From contig CM042013.1 in NCBI GenBank assembly GCA_023525715.1, forward strand, positions 76,863,494-76,927,493: DNA of 64,000 nt. Direction: 5' to 3'. The DNA is from Cichorium intybus. Its lineage: Eukaryota > Streptophyta > Magnoliopsida > Asterales > Asteraceae. Under the pieces are notes generated by a model. The model saw nothing but the letters and a program-made list of their open reading frames with translations, did not search any database and was not told the origin of the DNA. Positions 12,131 through 27,223 of this stretch are shown here, piece by piece; within the stretch, counting starts at the first letter, position 1; each line of letters opens with the position of its first letter. The position numbers were made by a program, and so were the translations under genes.

Positions 12131-12413
12131 TTCATAATCTAATTTAAGGATAGGTAGAAGACTGAATTCTAGGTATTTTCAAAGATAGAATCCGATATAT
12201 ATGGGATTTCAGTTTAGACGTGTAGATAAAATAATAGCATTAAAAGTTGTATTTTATGCATGTGATTTGGTACCTCTTAAAAATTAAGAACACATGTAGC
12301 ATTAAAGGTTTGTACCCTGTGCAGGAAAAATTGTAAATACATGCTTTATATATGTATTCTGTGCATAAAATATTGTACGACTTAAAAATTCAGCAAGTTT
12401 GCTTTATAAGTAG

Positions 12414-12417
<4 letters not shown>

Positions 12418-12444
<27 letters not shown>
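12418..12444. repeat. (TA)n microsatellite at left edge of TIR element
   Basis: A short TA run directly before the inverted-repeat terminus at 12445. Confidence 0.9.
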
Positions 12445-12447
<3 letters not shown>

Positions 12448-12492
12448 GTAGGATAAAATGAGAATGTTAAAAAGGTTGAGAACGCGAGAATA

Positions 12493-12840
12493 AATCTGGG
12501 CCTTCCAAATATTAAAATTTATGGCTTATATTAGTATGTTATTTATAGAGATTTAAGAATAATTAAATTGGTAAATAATATTTTTAAATACAATAAGGGT
12601 ATTTAGGTAATATTGATACCATGAAATTAGGAATCTGACTTTCAGTTTCCTAAAACCCAGCTCTCTCTCCATACGTATACCTTTCTTTCTCTCTCTCTCT
12701 CCCTTAAATCCCTAATTTTGATCGGCCGCCTACTACCAGCATCTTCACAGAACATTGTGTTCATCACCTAGCCCCTATGTTTTCGCCACTTTCGCTCCAA
12801 GGCTGGTGCCTCCGTCTCTAGACTCCGATTCGCCTTCAAC
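12493..12840. other. Left cargo of TIR element, gene-like leader
   Basis: After an AT-rich part, 12650-12840 becomes CT-rich and more balanced in composition (ctctctctc run, 'ccctaattttgatcggccgcc'), resembling a plant 5' leader. It stops at the nested LTR and resumes at 17901. No ORF is supported. It could be a captured host gene fragment. Confidence 0.35.
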
Positions 12841-14222
12841 TGTAACGACCGTTTTTCAAAAAAAAAAAAAAAAAGATGAATAGTAACTCCGGTGTGAATA
12901 GTGCTCCGGCGTGAATAGTAACTTCGGTGTGAATAGTAACCGAGAGATGAAGTAAGCGCTTACCTCGTGATGACATCGACGATGATGTCGTGATGACGTC
13001 ATGATGACATCGTAAATAGTGTCGCTGATGTCATGATGACGTCGTGATGATGTCGTGAATAGTGTTTCCAAGCCCTATAAATAGAGGCTCAACTTCTTCA
13101 TTTCAACCCACAACAAACACCAAACAACCTTACGATATCGAGGAGTGTTCTGGTGAGGAAAATAGGTCGGGAGGAATTAGGAGCGAGCGGTAGCTGGTAA
13201 CGAGGTGCTCGGGAAGTGTTGGAAGAGCGGAACGGGAAACGTGCCAAGGCTTTGCGAAAACGCCAATCTTAGGTGAGTAATCGCTACCGTATCTCCTTAA
13301 TAGTTTATATGTGTTAAACTATAAAATACGAGGGGTGTAATAAATTTATTTCCAATAGTTCATAATTCCAAAGGTAATGCTGATTGATTTACTTACGAGG
13401 ACGGTGTCTAGGCCGATTACTTGGGATCTGGTTGCTGGATTTTCCGAAAGGCTAAAATGTTGAAAGGATCCTGCCACCCCAACTAATCTTCTACCTGGCC
13501 GTTCTTTACTTGATAAATCATGAAGTGCCGTATTGGAATTATAAAGCTGTATTGGAATTATAAAGCTGTAAAATATTATAATAATACCTATGTGGGAAAT
13601 AGGTGTGTTGTCGTGAGGGTATGTCGAAATTATAAATTCGAAAGTATCACAAGATGATACTGAGCAGAGTGATTAAGTAATGGTATATAATGCATGTCAG
13701 GGGACTGCAAGATTTACCATATACTAATAAAACACGGGATAATCATAGATGTACTATAACCATACTTGTATGAGAAAGCCGTTAAGTGAGTGGGTATACC
13801 GTGAGACGGTATAAAAATTCATAAAAATTAATACCAAATAATAAATAAAAAGAGGTGACATTAGCTAAAGTGGTGAGTCGTGACGATGTAAGATAAGACT
13901 GTGTGGGATAGTCTAATAGTGAGTATCAGTGGATCATAGTGAGCATCAGTGGATAATACTGTATAGCGAGTGACGTCGGGTAATACGGTAGTTTCACAGT
14001 GTGAAGTACGAGTCGGATAGGACTGTGAAGCTGACAGGAGTGGTGATCATGTAACGTGTGTGACCATATAGGTCATACTGTGATTAGATTACTCACTAAG
14101 CTTTATAGCTTACCCCTTTATTTTATGTGGTTTTGCAGGATAGGTAACGCTTGGCTTGGATCATGGGATGATCCCTGGTGATATTATCTTGTAAATTCCA
14201 GGCTGAAAAACCGAGCGTTACA
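12841..14222 (+). repeat. 5' LTR of the young LARD-like element
   Basis: It contains a TATA box TATAAATAG at 13076-13084. Upstream is a block of 'gatgacgtcgtgatga'-type short repeats with variant 'gtgaatagt' (about 12885-13065), so the promoter-proximal U3 is built of simple reiterations. Confidence 0.9.
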
Positions 14223-16518
14223 AGTTGGTATCAGAGCCAGGTTTGAGTGAACTAGGATAAGATCCCTATACTCAAATTAGTAGACACAAGAGAATTGTGT
14301 GCTAAAATATATATATAAAAAAAATCACAAACATATTGTGATAAATGTCGAACGTAGATAAAAGCAGTTTATTCTAACATGATAATAAAAATGGTAGTAA
14401 ACTCTTTCAGAGATAAAAAGAACTAGAGAAAATGAGTGAGTTTGTGTGGTATTTTCCCAAATACGGGAAAGGTGTTAAAAGTAAATTCAGATGCAAATTT
14501 TGTCAAATAAGAGAGTTTTGAAAGTTGATTTGAAAGAAAATTTTTGGGAAATTTGAAGAAGTATGAGTTGAAATAAAAATTCTAAAAGTACGAGTTGGTG
14601 GGTAGATTTATGAAAATATATGGCGACAGCCGAAGCAAAGAAAAAGTGATAAATATATGTGATGATTGGATGTGAAATGATAAGAACTATAAGAAATGAG
14701 TTCATGAGGAGTTATACAATCTCTAAATAAGACAAGTGTTGAGGTATGTGGTAGTACTAGACATGTCTAAGTCTAGCATGGGGATAATATGGGGTTGAGG
14801 AATTGAGAGATAAAGAATGGCTCGACATACTGAGCAACATAGAGATGTTCGCAAGATGCACTGAGCAGATACGCATAATCCGACGTACATGATATGCGCG
14901 GCTCCGAGTGCTGAGCGGTGGAGTTTAAGCAGATACGTATGACTCGACATACTGAGTATACGCGGCTCAGAATATTAAGCAGGAGAGTATAACTTGAGAT
15001 ACTGGGTAGAGTAGATTATGTGGAATATTCACCGGAGGCATAAAAGAAGTAAGGCTGGTAGATGTCCTGAGTAAACATAAGAATAGGATGGATTGATTTA
15101 TTCCTTCCATTCTAGAAGACTTAAGGGTACTATTTTACTTAGTTAATGTCTAAGTACCAGGGACCATCCAATCATCACTAAACAAATAAAGGTGAGGTTA
15201 GAACCAAAGAATGTAATGGGGTACTTTCCCAAAACATAGTTGATTTTTCTACTGATGTAAAGGTTATTTTATGACCAGAATTTTACAAGTAGAGAGATAT
15301 TTCAAAGAAAGAGTTATTTTGCTGAAAAAGTTATTTTATGACTAAAGTTTGAAAGGAATAATCCTTTAAAAAGAGTCATTTTACGACTAAAGAACTCATT
15401 GTTATGACTAATGGAAATCAAAAGAGTAAATGTTTTTAAATAAAAAGCATCTGTTTAAAAAGAGAAGTGTGAGTAGTTACTTAGAGAAGTAAATACAGTG
15501 AGTGTTGAGATGACCTAATCGGTCGGCAGTTCTAGGGTGTACGTTGAGTCTTTGGGACTCGATATCATAGAGGGTTCAGAAGGGAACGAATACGTGAGTA
15601 TTAAGTGGTGATAACTATGGATATGGTATCATATTGTGGGTGGAGACTTTGTAGTAGTATGTGGAGGCTGAGCTGATATGAGGATTATTGTTGTCATGAG
15701 GTTGGTTGCAGAGCTGTGCAGTTGTGTGTGTTAGCTGTTAAGCCTTTAGAGCGAAAAGCTGTTTATTCTGTGGGGCCACTTATACTTGTAGTTGGGACCA
15801 CTTATTAGGTGGGGCTACTAGTATTGTGGTTGGGACCACTTATGATGTGGGGCTACTTGTACTTGTGGTTGGGACCACTTATTCCGTGGGGCTACTGGTA
15901 CCTGTAGTTGTGACCATTTATTCTGTGGGATTGCTAGTACTTGTGGTTGTGACCACTTATTTAGCGGGGCCACATTACTAGTATATGTGGTGGGACCACA
16001 TATGTGTTGTGATAATCGTATGAGCAGTAATTGTGGTGGGACCACATATGTGTTGTGATAATCGTATGAGCAGTAATTGTGGTGGGACCACATACAAGTG
16101 TTGTGATGGCTTTATTGGCCGACAGTTCTAACACACATGCAGTTAGGTGTCTGGTGAATTTTTGTGACTCGATACCGTGATGGGTCGATGAAAGGACGAA
16201 TAACTGAGCTGTTGAGGTTGTGAAGAGCAGGGATTGTGATATGATGTGGTGAATATATGATTATGAGTATACAATGCATAACAAGTACCTTGCATCTATG
16301 ATGTCTGTGTTGTGAGTGTATGAGATTACATAACGCGTACTTTGTAGTCTCAATAGGTTGGCCTAGTTGATTAGAGGTGGTTAATGTGCCAGTATTGTAA
16401 TACCCTTTGGGTTTACTAATACAACCGTATTGTGTTGAAATAGAGAATGATTAGAAGAATAAGTGTATGTCAACGTTGAAGATTCCGGGGACGGAATCTT
16501 ATAAAGGGGGGGAGAACT
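14223..16518 (+). other. Interior of the young LARD-like element, non-coding
   Basis: Begins with the tRNA-Met-type primer-binding site. No Gag or Pol motifs are found. Between 15770 and 16100 there is a degenerate array of 'gtggttgggaccacttatt' and 'tgtggtgggaccacatatgt' motifs, including a near-perfect 46-bp duplication (about 15985-16090). GGGACCAC/GTGGTCCC-like palindromes could form hairpins in the RNA. Confidence 0.75.
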
Positions 16519-17895
16519 TGTAACGACCGTTTTTCAAAAAAAAAAAAAAAAGAATAGTAACTCCGGTGTGAATAGTGCTCCGGCGTGAATAGTAACTTCG
16601 GTGTGAATAGTAACCGAGAGATGAAGTAAGCGCTTACCTCGTGATGACATCGACGATGATGTCGTGATGACGTCATGATGACGTCGTAAATAGTGTCGCT
16701 GATGTCATGATGACGTCGTGATGATGCGTGAATAGTGTTTCCAAGCCCTATAAATAGAGGCTCAACTTCTTCATTTCAACCCACAACAAACACCAAACAA
16801 CCTTACGATATCGAGGAGTGTTCTGGTGAGAAAAATAGGTCGGGAGGAATTAGGAGCGAGCGGTAGCTGGTAACGAGGTGCTCGGGAAGTGTTGGAAGAG
16901 CGGAACGGGAAACGTGCCAAGGCTTTGCGAAAACGCCAATCTTAGGTGAGTAATCGCTACCGTATCTCCTTAATAGTTTATATGTGTTAAACTATAAAAT
17001 ACGAGGGGTGTAATAAATTTATTTCCAATAGTTCATAATTCCAAAGGTAATGCTGATTGATTTACTTACGAGGACGGTGTCTAGGCCGATTACTTGGGAT
17101 CTGGTTGCTGGATTTTCCGAAAGGCTAAAATGCTGAAAGGATCCTGCCACCCCAACTAATCTTCTACCTGGCCGTTCTTTACTTGATAAATCATGAAGTG
17201 CCGTATTGGAATTATAAAGTTGTATTGGAATTATAAAGCTGTAAAATATTATAATAATACTTATGTGGGAAATAGGTGTGTTGTCGTGAGGGTATGTCGA
17301 AATTATAAATTCGAAAGTATCACAAGATGATACTGAGCAGAGTGATTAAGTAATGGTATATAATGCATGTCAGGGGACTGCAAGATTTACCATATACTAA
17401 TAAAACACGGGATAATCATAGATGTACTATAACCATACTTGTATGAGAAAGCCGTTAAGTGAGTGGGTATACCGTGAGACGGTATAAAAATTCATAAAAA
17501 TTAATACCAAATAATAAATAAAAAGAGGTGACATTAGCTAAAGTGGTGAGTCGTGACGATGTAAGATAAGACTGTGTGGGATAGTCTAATAGTGAGTATC
17601 AGTGGATCATAGTGAGCATCAGTGGATAATACTGTATAGCGAGTGACGTCGGGTAATACGGTAGTTTCACAGTGTGAAGTACGAGTCGGATAGGACTGTG
17701 AAGCTGACAGGAGTGGTGATCATGTAACGTGTGTGACCATATAGGTCATACTGTGATTAGATTACTCACTAAGCTTTATAGCTTACCCCTTTATTTTATG
17801 TGGTTTTGCAGGATAGGTAACGCTTGGCTTGGATCATGGGATGATCCCTGGTGATATTATCTTGTAAATTCCAGGCTGAAAAACCGAGCGTTACA
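16519..17895 (+). repeat. 3' LTR of the young LARD-like element
   Basis: Nearly identical to 12841-14222. TATA box at 16749-16757. Followed by the 'tcaac' target duplication. Confidence 0.9.
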
Positions 17896-19661
17896 TCAAC
17901 TATCATTGAAGACAGAAGTTCGCAAGCGACAATCTCCATCGCTGAAGTCGACAAGCTCCATTAAAGCCCGTCGGACCGATGATCTTCGCAGCCCAATCAT
18001 ACCACCTCCAATTTGCCCGAAGCCGCTACAGGTTCGAACAGAAAGACTGGAAGTAGAGGTTAGTCCTAGTAATTTTAGATGGATGCCTCCCTGTTTGATT
18101 CACTCCCGTTGACTGTTTTTATCGTTTATTAATATCTCCCAGGTCTGATTTGTTCCTCACTTTGCATCACTTACATCTCTCATTCTAATCTGAATCATGT
18201 TGCCGATGAGCTCACTATTCTTTTGTATCTCTTTTTTATAGCCCTGTTTTTCCAGCGATCGCCAAAATGGTGATGAGAAGCACAATGGTACAAGACTCTT
18301 ACAAAGCAAAAAACTTTTGATTTTTTGCAACTCTTTTTTTAATCACAGAACATTTATTTCTAATCACAGATGAGGGCTAAAAGTGTGCTTAATAAATTGT
18401 CAATGGAAAAAGATGGAGTAAATGGTTCTCGTGTCTTAACGTGAGGACAAAATCATGTTACTAGCCGTAAGCTTTCCTAGTTTCTTTCAATTTCTTATAA
18501 CTTAGTTCATTCCAAACGGTAGTTTGATTAGGGTTATTTTGTTGGTTGTTTAAATGTGTATTTGCTAACAAGATTATAATATTCTCTTTAAGTTGATTAG
18601 ATTAACCCAATTTGTTTGATATTTTAATTTTGGTGTTAAATTTTAATGATTATAATACAAAATATTGTGCGGTATTTGATTATAATTACATTTATAATCA
18701 TAAATGATTACGGTTGTAATGTCATGTACTGTTGCAATCATACATGATTATCATACATGATTGTGTTTATAATCACAAATGATTAGATCACTAGTTATAA
18801 GGAACACTAAATGATTATAACACTAGTTAGAATCATTTATGATTAGAACATTATTTATAACTATAACTTTAGTTATAATTGATTCTTATTAGCAAATCAG
18901 TTATTAGTTATAATCTCTTATGATTATAACTTTGAATTGGTTTAATATAAACATAAGCATTTATGAATATGCATACACAACACTATAGTATTTGATTTGT
19001 TTTTTAATATCTTTAAACTTGATTTTACAGGTGTGAACCAAGAACAAAAATGATGATGAATGCCCCATCTTTGTTTGTATGTGTGATGGTAGAAGCAAGA
19101 AAAACGATCAAGGCTGCAACATGCTGCAACATCGACTTTATGATTACAAATGCATTAGATTTTTTATATGTTTGTTTATTCATTTGTGATTACAATCGAA
19201 CTAGATTTTTTTTCTCTATATTAGTCTTTATTCATTTATGATTACGAATGTATTTGATTTTTAGCTACATATTTGTGCTTTATTCATTCTAGTGTTTATT
19301 TTCATACATATAATCAATCATGATTAACATAATCAAATCAAATAAATTCTGAAAAATTATCATAAATCATTTTTATGTACAATTTCATTCATCAATGAAT
19401 ACAACGAAAAACAATTTATAATATTTATAAAAATTTAGCTGAAAAATAAATTCACTAAAATGTAATCATCATCAATGATTGCAAATGAATTTTTTTGCCA
19501 ATTAATAAAAAACAAATATAATAAAAAATTAGTTAATTTCTTTTTTTAGGCAACTATTAATCAATCCCTAGATTTTTGGAAAGTATTATCTATTTTATTT
19601 TGTTATAATTTAATTAAACATATGATTACTATTATACCCTTATATATTGATTGGTCCAGGA
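17896..19661. other. Right cargo of TIR element
   Basis: 17906-18112 is open for 68 codons on the plus strand and balanced in composition, then has a plausible donor (GAG|GTTAGTCC near 18058). Combined with 12650-12840 it looks like the 5' part of a gene copied into the element, but I do not recognise the product. 18640-18910 is AT-rich and repeats 'tgattataa' and 'aatcatttatgattag', which is locally palindromic. Confidence 0.35.
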
Positions 19662-19707
19662 TCATTCTCGCGTTCTCAACCTTTTAATCATTCTCATTTT
19701 AACCCCC

Positions 19708-22750
<3,043 letters not shown>

Positions 22751-23288
22751 CTTTCAATTTATTCTATTTTGAAATCAATTAATGGATCATTGTCATCAGT
22801 GGTCTTCAACTATTCACATGTTATCCTTAAGCCTGAGAGGTTTATTATCTCAACACGGGGAATGTTGTACTTTAGAGTATCCACATTATGTCCTTAACTA
22901 GATAATAAGTTATTTCTAGGTGTAAAGGAATACATGTAGCAAGGTATAAGTAATCAAAGGAATTTGTGAGGTTGAATCATCTCTCAGCAAGCACTCATTT
23001 GTTGCAATGTAATAGTAGTGCATCCTACTATACATAAATCATACAAAGTCTCTTATGGTTGTTGATACTGCTTTTATGATTCCATGGATGGTCTCGTTAC
23101 ATGGTGGATTGGTTTTGTTATTGTATTTGTCCATTGCCATTATTATAATTGTTATAACTGGATTGAAACCCTACATCGATCTCCACTACAAATGCAAGCC
23201 AATACATGGCCCTTAAACTACTCTCGAGAAAATTTTCCTCACACATACATTAACCACATATGAAATGGCATACATATATAATCATCAG
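22751..23288. other. No gene seen
   Basis: AT-rich. The right part (23090-23288) resembles 1200-1398, and both precede a (TA)n tract, so it is part of a dispersed repeat. Confidence 0.45.
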
Positions 23289-23300
23289 GTTGTGTGTGTG

Positions 23301-23398
<98 letters not shown>
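23289..23398. repeat. Compound (TG)n(TA)n microsatellite
   Basis: About ten TG units followed by about 44 TA units. Confidence 0.95.
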
Positions 23399-23399
<1 letters not shown>

Positions 23400-24115
23400 C
23401 TTGTTAACACTGTTGGATCTAGGCGCTACCCGGCTCTCCCAAAAACCAATTGGTGTCAGGAAATGCGCATACCCTCACCATATAGCGCATCCAGCCCTCT
23501 AGCCTTGGCATTCGAATGCGAATTGACACATGCATGCGTCGCCGCAAAGACTGAGCCATTTCTACACTCAACAAACACAACAAATATAATCCCAAATACA
23601 CATGACACTCAAATCACCTTATACACTCATGCAACACATAAGCAAACATATGGATGCATGATCAGTTATGAAATGACTCAGTTTATGTGTTTCCCATTTT
23701 TTGAAAGAACATATAATCACATCAAGCTCTAATGTTGAATTCAAGCCCCTATTTTATGTCGTATTGTTGGATTATCCTACAATCAATTTTTGGCAATTCA
23801 CATGCATTGGGCCCAAATATATGATCAAGGAAAGTGAATTGATAGGATCCTCGAGATATCCATGGACTATTTGATTATTAACTCATCCTATATCCTCCTT
23901 ACATATCTAACATCCCTATATCTTCAAAATTAACAATGCCAAAAACGACACTTATATGCATAGCATTTTTCAAACCAAATTACGGTTAGACGAAACAGAC
24001 CAACACTGCAGGGGCGGGTTCCACCGTGGCACCACAAACCCACGCGGGTAAACCGTCCCAGTTGGGTGGGTGATCGCAGGTTGTGGGTTCGTCTGGTGTA
24101 GCTTCCACGCATGGG

Positions 24116-24117
<2 letters not shown>

Positions 24118-24182
<65 letters not shown>
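24118..24182. repeat. (CT)n microsatellite
   Basis: An uninterrupted CT run of about 32 units. It accounts for the Leu-Ser and Arg-Glu ORFs here. Confidence 0.95.
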
Positions 24183-24188
<6 letters not shown>

Positions 24189-24541
24189 TCTTATTTGCTG
24201 CAGGTTGTAGAATGAAGAAAGAACGAAGAAGAAGAAAGGAAGAAGAAGGTTGGAATATCAAATTTACAAAGTTGGTCCCTGTACTTTTTATGAAGTTATA
24301 AAATTAATAAAATCTTAAACATATCATTAATAGTCTTAATGACATGTTTTTCTTTTTTTAATTAATTTTTTAATTTAATTTGTTATTTATTTTAATTATT
24401 TATTTAATTAAAATAAGTGAAGGTTTGTGAGGGTTTACCATTTTCAAGATTTAATGAGGTAAGGGATAAATGAGAGTTTATCGAGATTACACCTACGTGA
24501 AATGAGTGGTGATTAGGGGTTTTTCCCCACCACTCTTCTTA

Positions 24542-25486
24542 GGGGCTGTTTGTTTTTTCTTTGCAGATCTTCCTGACCACTTTTGTCTGCGCCACGCAGA
24601 TGGCGCGCAGACATGGACCTTCGCAGAGTGTTTGTTTTTTCGAAGACTGCAGACCTAAAAAGGTCTGCGCGTCCTCTTTTTGAGGCAGACATGGACCAAT
24701 GTCTTCAAGGGTCTGCAGAGTTCTTCTAGTAATTAAATTAATACAATTTTAACCTAAAAACAAAAAAGAAATATGCATATCGTTTTCTCCTTCAACCGGT
24801 CTCGCGTTTTCTCTTCCTTGCATCGTCTACCAAACCGTAGCCGCCGGCCACCTTCGATTAAAAAAAAAAGAAATACGCATATTTGTTTTTAAAAACAGTT
24901 TGATTTTTGTTAACTAATAGTTGCGATTTTTTTATCAACATTACTTTTTCGAAGTAAATAATATTTATTTTTCTAAGTTTTTAAACAAAATGAATATAAA
25001 TTTGTAAAACTTTTTAAAAAAAGGTCACAAACTTTAAAAAGACATGTTTGCTTTGATATTTAAATTCGTTAATATCATATAATAGATGTTTTTTTATCGT
25101 AAATCATACTTATAAACTATTTAAAACCTACAAATATGTTTTAACATTAGAACTTTGGTTCACAATCTTACGCAAATTTTTAGCTTTACAGACTATTTGT
25201 AAATCCAATTTTGGTTACGTAATTTTTATTTTTTAGTATTTAAAAAAATAAATGTTTACTTTGATCCTTAAATTCGTTAATATCATAAATTTAACATACT
25301 CATGTGTTTTACTTAAAAAAAAGTTTATTTAAATTTCAGTTTATTTTCACAACCTGCAGACTTTAAAAAACAAACAGTCTTCTTCTTGCAGTCTGCAGAC
25401 ATTTAGTCCACCTCTTCTCTGTAGATGCTCTGCAAATGTGGTCCGCATACTGCAGATCTTTTACCTCTTAAAAAACAAACAGCACC
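24542..25486. mobile_element. PIF/Harbinger (Tourist-like) non-autonomous element
   Basis: The ends are inverted: left GGGGCTGTTTGTTTTTT, right the complement of GGTGCTGTTTGTTTTTT. A TTA duplication flanks it (24539-24541 and 25487-25489). Sub-terminal regions are rich in 'gtctgcagac'-type palindromes on both sides. No transposase is encoded. Confidence 0.8.
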
Positions 25487-26313
25487 TTAGTCTTAGTCAA
25501 GAAAAAGAAAAAAAATCATCATAAGTAAAGTAAATTGATAAGTAATAGCTACTATTACATTAATTTTATCCATTAATAAATACAAAATATTACATTACGA
25601 CATAATGATTCTATCCTATTATTTTACATTCATCTAACTTGTAATTCCACTTTATGAGCATTCAATTTAAAATCGGTAAGATTTAGCCATTGTGGATGAA
25701 AGGTTCATAAGTTGAGCTCGTGATAACAAGCCTCTTAGTTCTGTATGAAAAATAAAAGAGTGGTGCATGAGACTTTTTTTTATTATTAATAATATTTTGC
25801 TATAACTGCATAAAGTCGTCATTATAAAATTCATGGTATGTTTAATCGCCTCAAATGTTAGTGGTTGGACCTACAAACCACAAATGATTATGCTAGCACA
25901 ATTTTTATGTTTCAAATATAACGAAATGAGATTCTATAAAAGAACCAATTCAAGAATCCCATTCTTCCACTAGGAAAAAGTAAATTGGAAATAAAGTGAT
26001 AAGAATGTGCTCTAAACAGAATTGGAAAAATAAGAGCCAAAAGTTTATACATAAATAGCAAATTGTATTAAATAATTATTGAATTTTTATTCAATATTAA
26101 ACCAAACCACTTTTCTTCCCCAAAAGAAATAAACAAGCTTCCAAAGTTTTCTACTTAGTCAACGAGCTTTAAATATATTCTACTTGAGGTAATGAAAATT
26201 CTTTCCCATAGTTTTCTAGAAGAATATTGACTAAACCTTTTTTCTATAATGTCATTTAATATCATATATGACTTTTTGTACGACTTATGGATGTCTATTC
26301 TTTTTAAACAATA

Positions 26314-26725
26314 CATCATAAATGGTCCTTGTGGTTTCATAGAATCAAATTTCATCTCTAACTATTTTTTATCTCATGAAAAATCCTTGTGGTTTCAATT
26401 CTTATCATTGTTAGTCGTTCATCCATATAAAAAGACTTTTATACCCTTTTTATTTTTTTTTATTTTTTTTCTTTAAACAAATTTTATATTAAAAAAAAGA
26501 AAAATATATTAAAAACCCACCCCACTCATCTCTCTCTCACCCTCCTATTGTATTCTCCTAGAAAAAAAAAGATAAATTAAAATAAAAAAGGTATAAAAGT
26601 CTTTTTATATGGCTGAAGAACAAACCACGATAGAAATTAAAACTACATAGACTTTCCATGAGATAAAATATAGTTAAGGACGGAACTTGATATCCTGTGA
26701 AACCACAGGGACCATTTATTAAGTT
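26314..26725. mobile_element. Fold-back (MITE-like) element
   Basis: A long imperfect inverted repeat: 'ataaatggtccttgtggtttca' at the left pairs with 'gaaaccacagggaccattta' at the right, and inner 'aaaagacttttataccctttt' pairs with 'aaggtataaaagtcttttta'. No clear target duplication. It lies just past the SMC5 3' end. Confidence 0.6.
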
Positions 26726-26978
26726 TTATCTTCTTTTTAAGTTGAAACTTCGAATTGGTCTTGTATTTACGAGTAATACAATACAACCACAATCAAATTA
26801 ACACCATAATCATGCTAATCTTGGTCACAATGGCATCAAAATGTTTCGATGCTCTTTTTTACTACACTTCCTTCCTAATTTATACAAAATCACAATGAAG
26901 AAGAAAAACAAATTCACTAACAATCATATTTCACTTGGTACAACTCATAATTCTTCTACCCGATCTCTTCAAATGAAT

Positions 26979-27135
26979 TTAAGAACGACTTTCTCCCAAT
27001 AATCCCATAACCGTACCCCAACTTCCTCCAAATTTCCACACTGCAAATAACCAAGTTGTAATAAAGTCAAAATCCATAAGACATTTTCTATGACGATGAC
27101 AAGGGCATTTACGTCTTTTGCATAAAAATTAAAAG

Positions 27136-27223
<88 letters not shown>

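Larger units (their letters stand above)
12841..17895 (+). mobile_element. Young non-coding LTR retrotransposon (LARD-like)
   Basis: The LTRs at 12841-14222 and 16519-17895 both begin tgtaacgaccg and end gcgttaca. A perfect 5-bp target duplication 'tcaac' flanks the element (12836-12840 and 17896-17900). A primer-binding site TGGTATCAGAGCC (14226-14238) follows the first LTR, and a purine tract (aaaggggggagaac, 16503-16516) precedes the second, which fixes plus orientation. By eye the LTRs differ by about six substitutions and a few short indels over 1.38 kb, under 0.5%, so the insertion is recent. The 2.3-kb interior has no recognisable Gag or Pol, so it must move with borrowed enzymes if it is active. 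Confidence 0.9.
23560..26170. repeat. Segmental duplication, copy B
   Basis: Diverged partner of 19883-22750. It is enlarged by a (CT)n tract and a Harbinger-type MITE that copy A lacks. Confidence 0.6.

Noticed and set aside
24083..24301. Leu-Ser and Arg-Glu repeat ORFs
   Set aside because: Translation of the (CT)n tract.
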